Position numbers and translations under genes: made by a program. From the NCBI GenBank assembly GCA_903837815.1, contig CAILWD010000014.1:1-14841 (forward strand): a stretch of DNA of 14,841 bases, read 5' to 3'. The stretch comes from an uncultured Chloroflexota bacterium. Lineage in GTDB: Bacteria > Chloroflexota > Anaerolineae > Anaerolineales > Villigracilaceae. Under the pieces are notes generated by a model that did no database searches, was not told the origin of the DNA, and saw only the letters and a program-made list of their open reading frames with translations. This document shows positions 13,183-14,841 of this stretch, in pieces. Positions within the stretch are counted from its first letter, which is position 1. Every line of letters begins with the position of its first letter.

Positions 13183-14391
13183 ATGCACGTCCTCATCATT
13201 CACCAGGCATTCGCGTCCCTCGACGAACCGGGCGGCACGCGTCATCATGAGTTTGCGCGCCTGCTTGTTTCGCGCGGGCATAAAGTGACGGTGATCGCTT
13301 CGCCGGTAAGTTACATCACAGGTTCCACCGTTCAGCGCTCTCCGTCAATGGGAGAATTGGAGGGCGTGATCATTTTACGGGCGGCGGTTTATAAAACACA
13401 TCACCTTTCATTCTTTCATCGCATCCTTGCCTTCTTTTCTTTTATGCTTTCCTCTTTTTGGATTGGGTTGGGCGTCAAAAATGTAGACCTTGTCTGGGGA
13501 ACCTCGCCGCCCATCTTTCAGGGCGTGACCGCCTGGGCGCTGGCGCGAATCAAAGGCGCGAAGTTTCTCTTCGAAGTGCGCGACTTGTGGCCTCGTTTTG
13601 CGATTGCAGTCGGTGTGTTGACCAACCCCATTCTGATTGCCCTCTCCGAATGGCTGGAACGCTTCCTCTACCGTCATGCGGACCGGGTGGTGGTCAACAG
13701 CCCGGGTTTTTTGAATCATGTTTCGGCGCGGGGCGCGAAGCGCGTGGAGTTGATCCCCAACGGCGCCGACCCGTCGATGTTCGATCCAGATGCGGGCGGG
13801 GACTCCTTCCGCAAAGCCAATCAACTCGAAGGTAAATTTGTCGCCTTGTATGCGGGCGCGCATGGCATGTCCAATGATTTGGCCGTCCTTTTGGAGGCTG
13901 CCCGTCAGCTATCGGAAGATGCAAATATCCATATCGTATTTCTCGGCGACGGGAAGGATAAGCCGGCATTGACCGCCCAGGCTAAGGAAATGAACCTGTC
14001 GAATGTGACCTTTTTGCCGTCTGTGCCGAAGACGGAAATGGCTTCCGCGCTTGCGGGGTCGGATGTGTGTATCGCCATTCTCAAGCCGCTGGAAGAGTAC
14101 AAAACGACCTACCCAAACAAGGTCTTCGATTACATGGCGGCGGGCAGGCCTGTGGTGCTGGCAATTGACGGTGTGATTCGTGAAGTAGTCGAAACCGCCG
14201 ATTGTGGAATTTTCGCCGCGCCCGGCGACCCCTTTCGATTGGCAACCGTCATCCACAAGTTGGCGGAGTTTCCCGAAGAAAGCCGTCGCATGGGGCTGCG
14301 TGGACGCAAATATTTGGAGGAGAATTTCAGCCGCAAGGTGATTGGGGAGAACTTGATCGGTTTGTTGGAGGGGATGGTTTCAAAAAAGTGA
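13183..14391 (+). CDS. GT4-type (WbuB/WcaI-like) glycosyltransferase
   Basis: The protein has 402 residues with a GT-B fold. The N-terminal acceptor domain begins MHVLIIHQAFASLDEPGGTR, and FEVRDLWPRFAIAVGVLTNP (130-149) is characteristic of the WbuB/WcaI group of GT4 enzymes, which add N-acetyl-hexosamine or fucose-type sugars to surface polysaccharides. The hinge and donor domain begins at about VELIPNGADPSMF (188-200). It continues with FVALYAGAHGMSND (219-232), VFLGDGKDKP (252-261) and YPNKVFDYMAAGRPVVLAI (310-328), the nucleotide-sugar-binding region. A hydrophobic stretch at 75-97 may sit on the membrane surface. No signal peptide is seen. The gene starts 5 bp after ribF without a clear ribosome-binding site, so it is probably translated by coupling, an unusual operon partner for a flavin enzyme. 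Donor and acceptor cannot be predicted. Confidence 0.88.
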   Translation: MHVLIIHQAFASLDEPGGTRHHEFARLLVSRGHKVTVIASPVSYITGSTVQRSPSMGELEGVIILRAAVYKTHHLSFFHRILAFFSFMLSSFWIGLGVKNVDLVWGTSPPIFQGVTAWALARIKGAKFLFEVRDLWPRFAIAVGVLTNPILIALSEWLERFLYRHADRVVVNSPGFLNHVSARGAKRVELIPNGADPSMFDPDAGGDSFRKANQLEGKFVALYAGAHGMSNDLAVLLEAARQLSEDANIHIVFLGDGKDKPALTAQAKEMNLSNVTFLPSVPKTEMASALAGSDVCIAILKPLEEYKTTYPNKVFDYMAAGRPVVLAIDGVIREVVETADCGIFAAPGDPFRLATVIHKLAEFPEESRRMGLRGRKYLEENFSRKVIGENLIGLLEGMVSKK

Positions 14392-14411
14392 TTTTGTAAG
14401 GGAGGGTAAAT

Positions 14412-14468
14412 ATGTCTGCACAACTTGTAATTTATTCCATTTTGTGCTATTACAGTAAAATACTTTAA
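14412..14468 (+). CDS. Possible 18-codon small ORF after the glycosyltransferase
   Basis: An ATG at 14412 is preceded at ideal spacing by GGAGGG (14401-14406), a better ribosome-binding site than those of ribF or the glycosyltransferase. It opens a frame of 18 codons (MSAQLVIYSILCYYSKIL) closed by TAA. The peptide is hydrophobic and I do not recognise it. It could be a genuine small protein, a leader ORF, or the remnant of a longer gene. The same DNA contains a promoter-like pair, so the ORF may be accidental. Confidence 0.3.
   Translation: MSAQLVIYSILCYYSKIL
14425..14453 (+). promoter_or_regulatory. Possible promoter for the MBL-fold hydrolase
   Basis: TTGTAA (14425-14430) and TATTAC (14448-14453) are 17 bp apart, with a TG at 14445-14446 giving an extended -10. 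The 163-bp gap is distinctly AT-rich. A further GATAAT at 14503-14508 is an alternative -10, but its best -35 (TTGCAA, 14477-14482) is 20 bp away. Confidence 0.35.
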
Positions 14469-14554
14469 AAAATCGGTTGCAAACTACCTCCTAATTCAAA
14501 GGGATAATTTGCGGTCGTGACGGGTATAAATCCACAATCAAGGCGGATGTGTAT

Positions 14555-14841
14555 ATGCATCGAGAACGAGTATCTGAAAATGTTTTTTGGTTTCAAAGCG
14601 AAGTTTACGCGCAGGTGACGGCTGGAGTTGTTGTGGGGCCGCAGTGGGCGGTGGTGATCGACACGCTGGCGCTCCCCGAAGAGACTCTGGGAATGCGTGA
14701 GTTTGTCGAACATGAATTGGGCGTGCAGGTGCGGTATGTGGTCAACACCCATTACCATGCCGACCACACCTGGGGCAATTGCTTTTTCCCGGGCGCGACC
14801 ATTGTTTCACACGCCCGGTGTCGAGAATATCTGACCGAGTA
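14555..14841 (+). CDS. MBL-fold metallo-hydrolase, N-terminal part
   Basis: Partial gene: 95 codons are visible and the rest lies beyond the right edge. The translation runs from MHRERVSENVFWFQSEVY through a strand segment, VVVGPQWAVVIDT, to VNTHYHADHTWGN. This contains the HxHxDH zinc-binding signature of the metallo-beta-lactamase superfamily (residues 69-74: H69, H71, D73, H74), followed by FFPGATIVSHARCREYL. The order matches the general hydrolase group (glyoxalase II-like, SoxH/quinoprotein-relay-like) rather than a known beta-lactamase. The substrate cannot be told. The ATG at 14555 is used; a GTG at 14549 in the same frame has a closer AAGG and would add two residues. The gap upstream is AT-rich and contains a possible promoter, so it may be a separate unit from the glycosyltransferase. 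Confidence 0.85.
   Translation, partial: MHRERVSENVFWFQSEVYAQVTAGVVVGPQWAVVIDTLALPEETLGMREFVEHELGVQVRYVVNTHYHADHTWGNCFFPGATIVSHARCREYLTE

Overview
The window reads as ordinary chromosomal housekeeping DNA from a moderately GC-rich bacterium, most likely a member of the Chloroflexota (class Anaerolineae). This is an inference. It rests on overall protein character, on a DnaB helicase grouped with a DnaD-like protein and a DnaC/DnaI-like ATPase, and on a NusA with a long charged tail. No taxonomic marker such as 16S rRNA is present.

Layout. (1) Positions 1-3063, minus strand: a replication cluster in the order bifunctional nuclease (DUF151), replicative helicase dnaB, DnaD-like protein, and a DnaC/DnaI-like helicase-loader ATPase that runs off the left edge just before its Walker A motif. 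The two larger gaps hold a REP-like palindrome (2448-2487) and a cluster of 7-bp repeats folding into a 15-bp stem (972-1030). (2) 3064-3722: a divergent promoter region and a GNAT acetyltransferase. (3) 3746-3902: a complete tRNA-Pro(GGG) unit with promoter, tRNA and terminator. (4) 3986-5446: a two-gene unit, an LsrG-like ABM-fold protein followed by an iron-type alcohol dehydrogenase whose first metal-binding His is replaced by Gln.

(5) 5459-13177, plus strand: the transcription/translation cluster nusA, ylxR (rnpM), infB, rbfA, nrnA, truB, ribF. It matches the classical nusA-infB order, but rimP is missing in front of nusA and the L7Ae-like ylxQ is missing between ylxR and infB. It is punctuated internally: a promoter and a terminator-like hairpin in the nusA leader, a strong hairpin after rbfA, a new promoter before truB, and three consecutive hairpins between truB and ribF. 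(6) 13183-14391: a GT4 glycosyltransferase that follows ribF by 5 bp. (7) 14555 to the right edge: the start of a metallo-beta-lactamase-fold hydrolase.

No mobile element, CRISPR array, prophage or defence island is visible. I did not find a clear new multi-gene system. The most interesting material is regulatory and structural: the attenuator-like nusA leader, heptamer repeats that sit where Shine-Dalgarno sequences would be expected in front of the DnaD-like gene and rbfA, the triple-hairpin spacer before ribF, and the Gln-substituted dehydrogenase paired with an LsrG-like protein.
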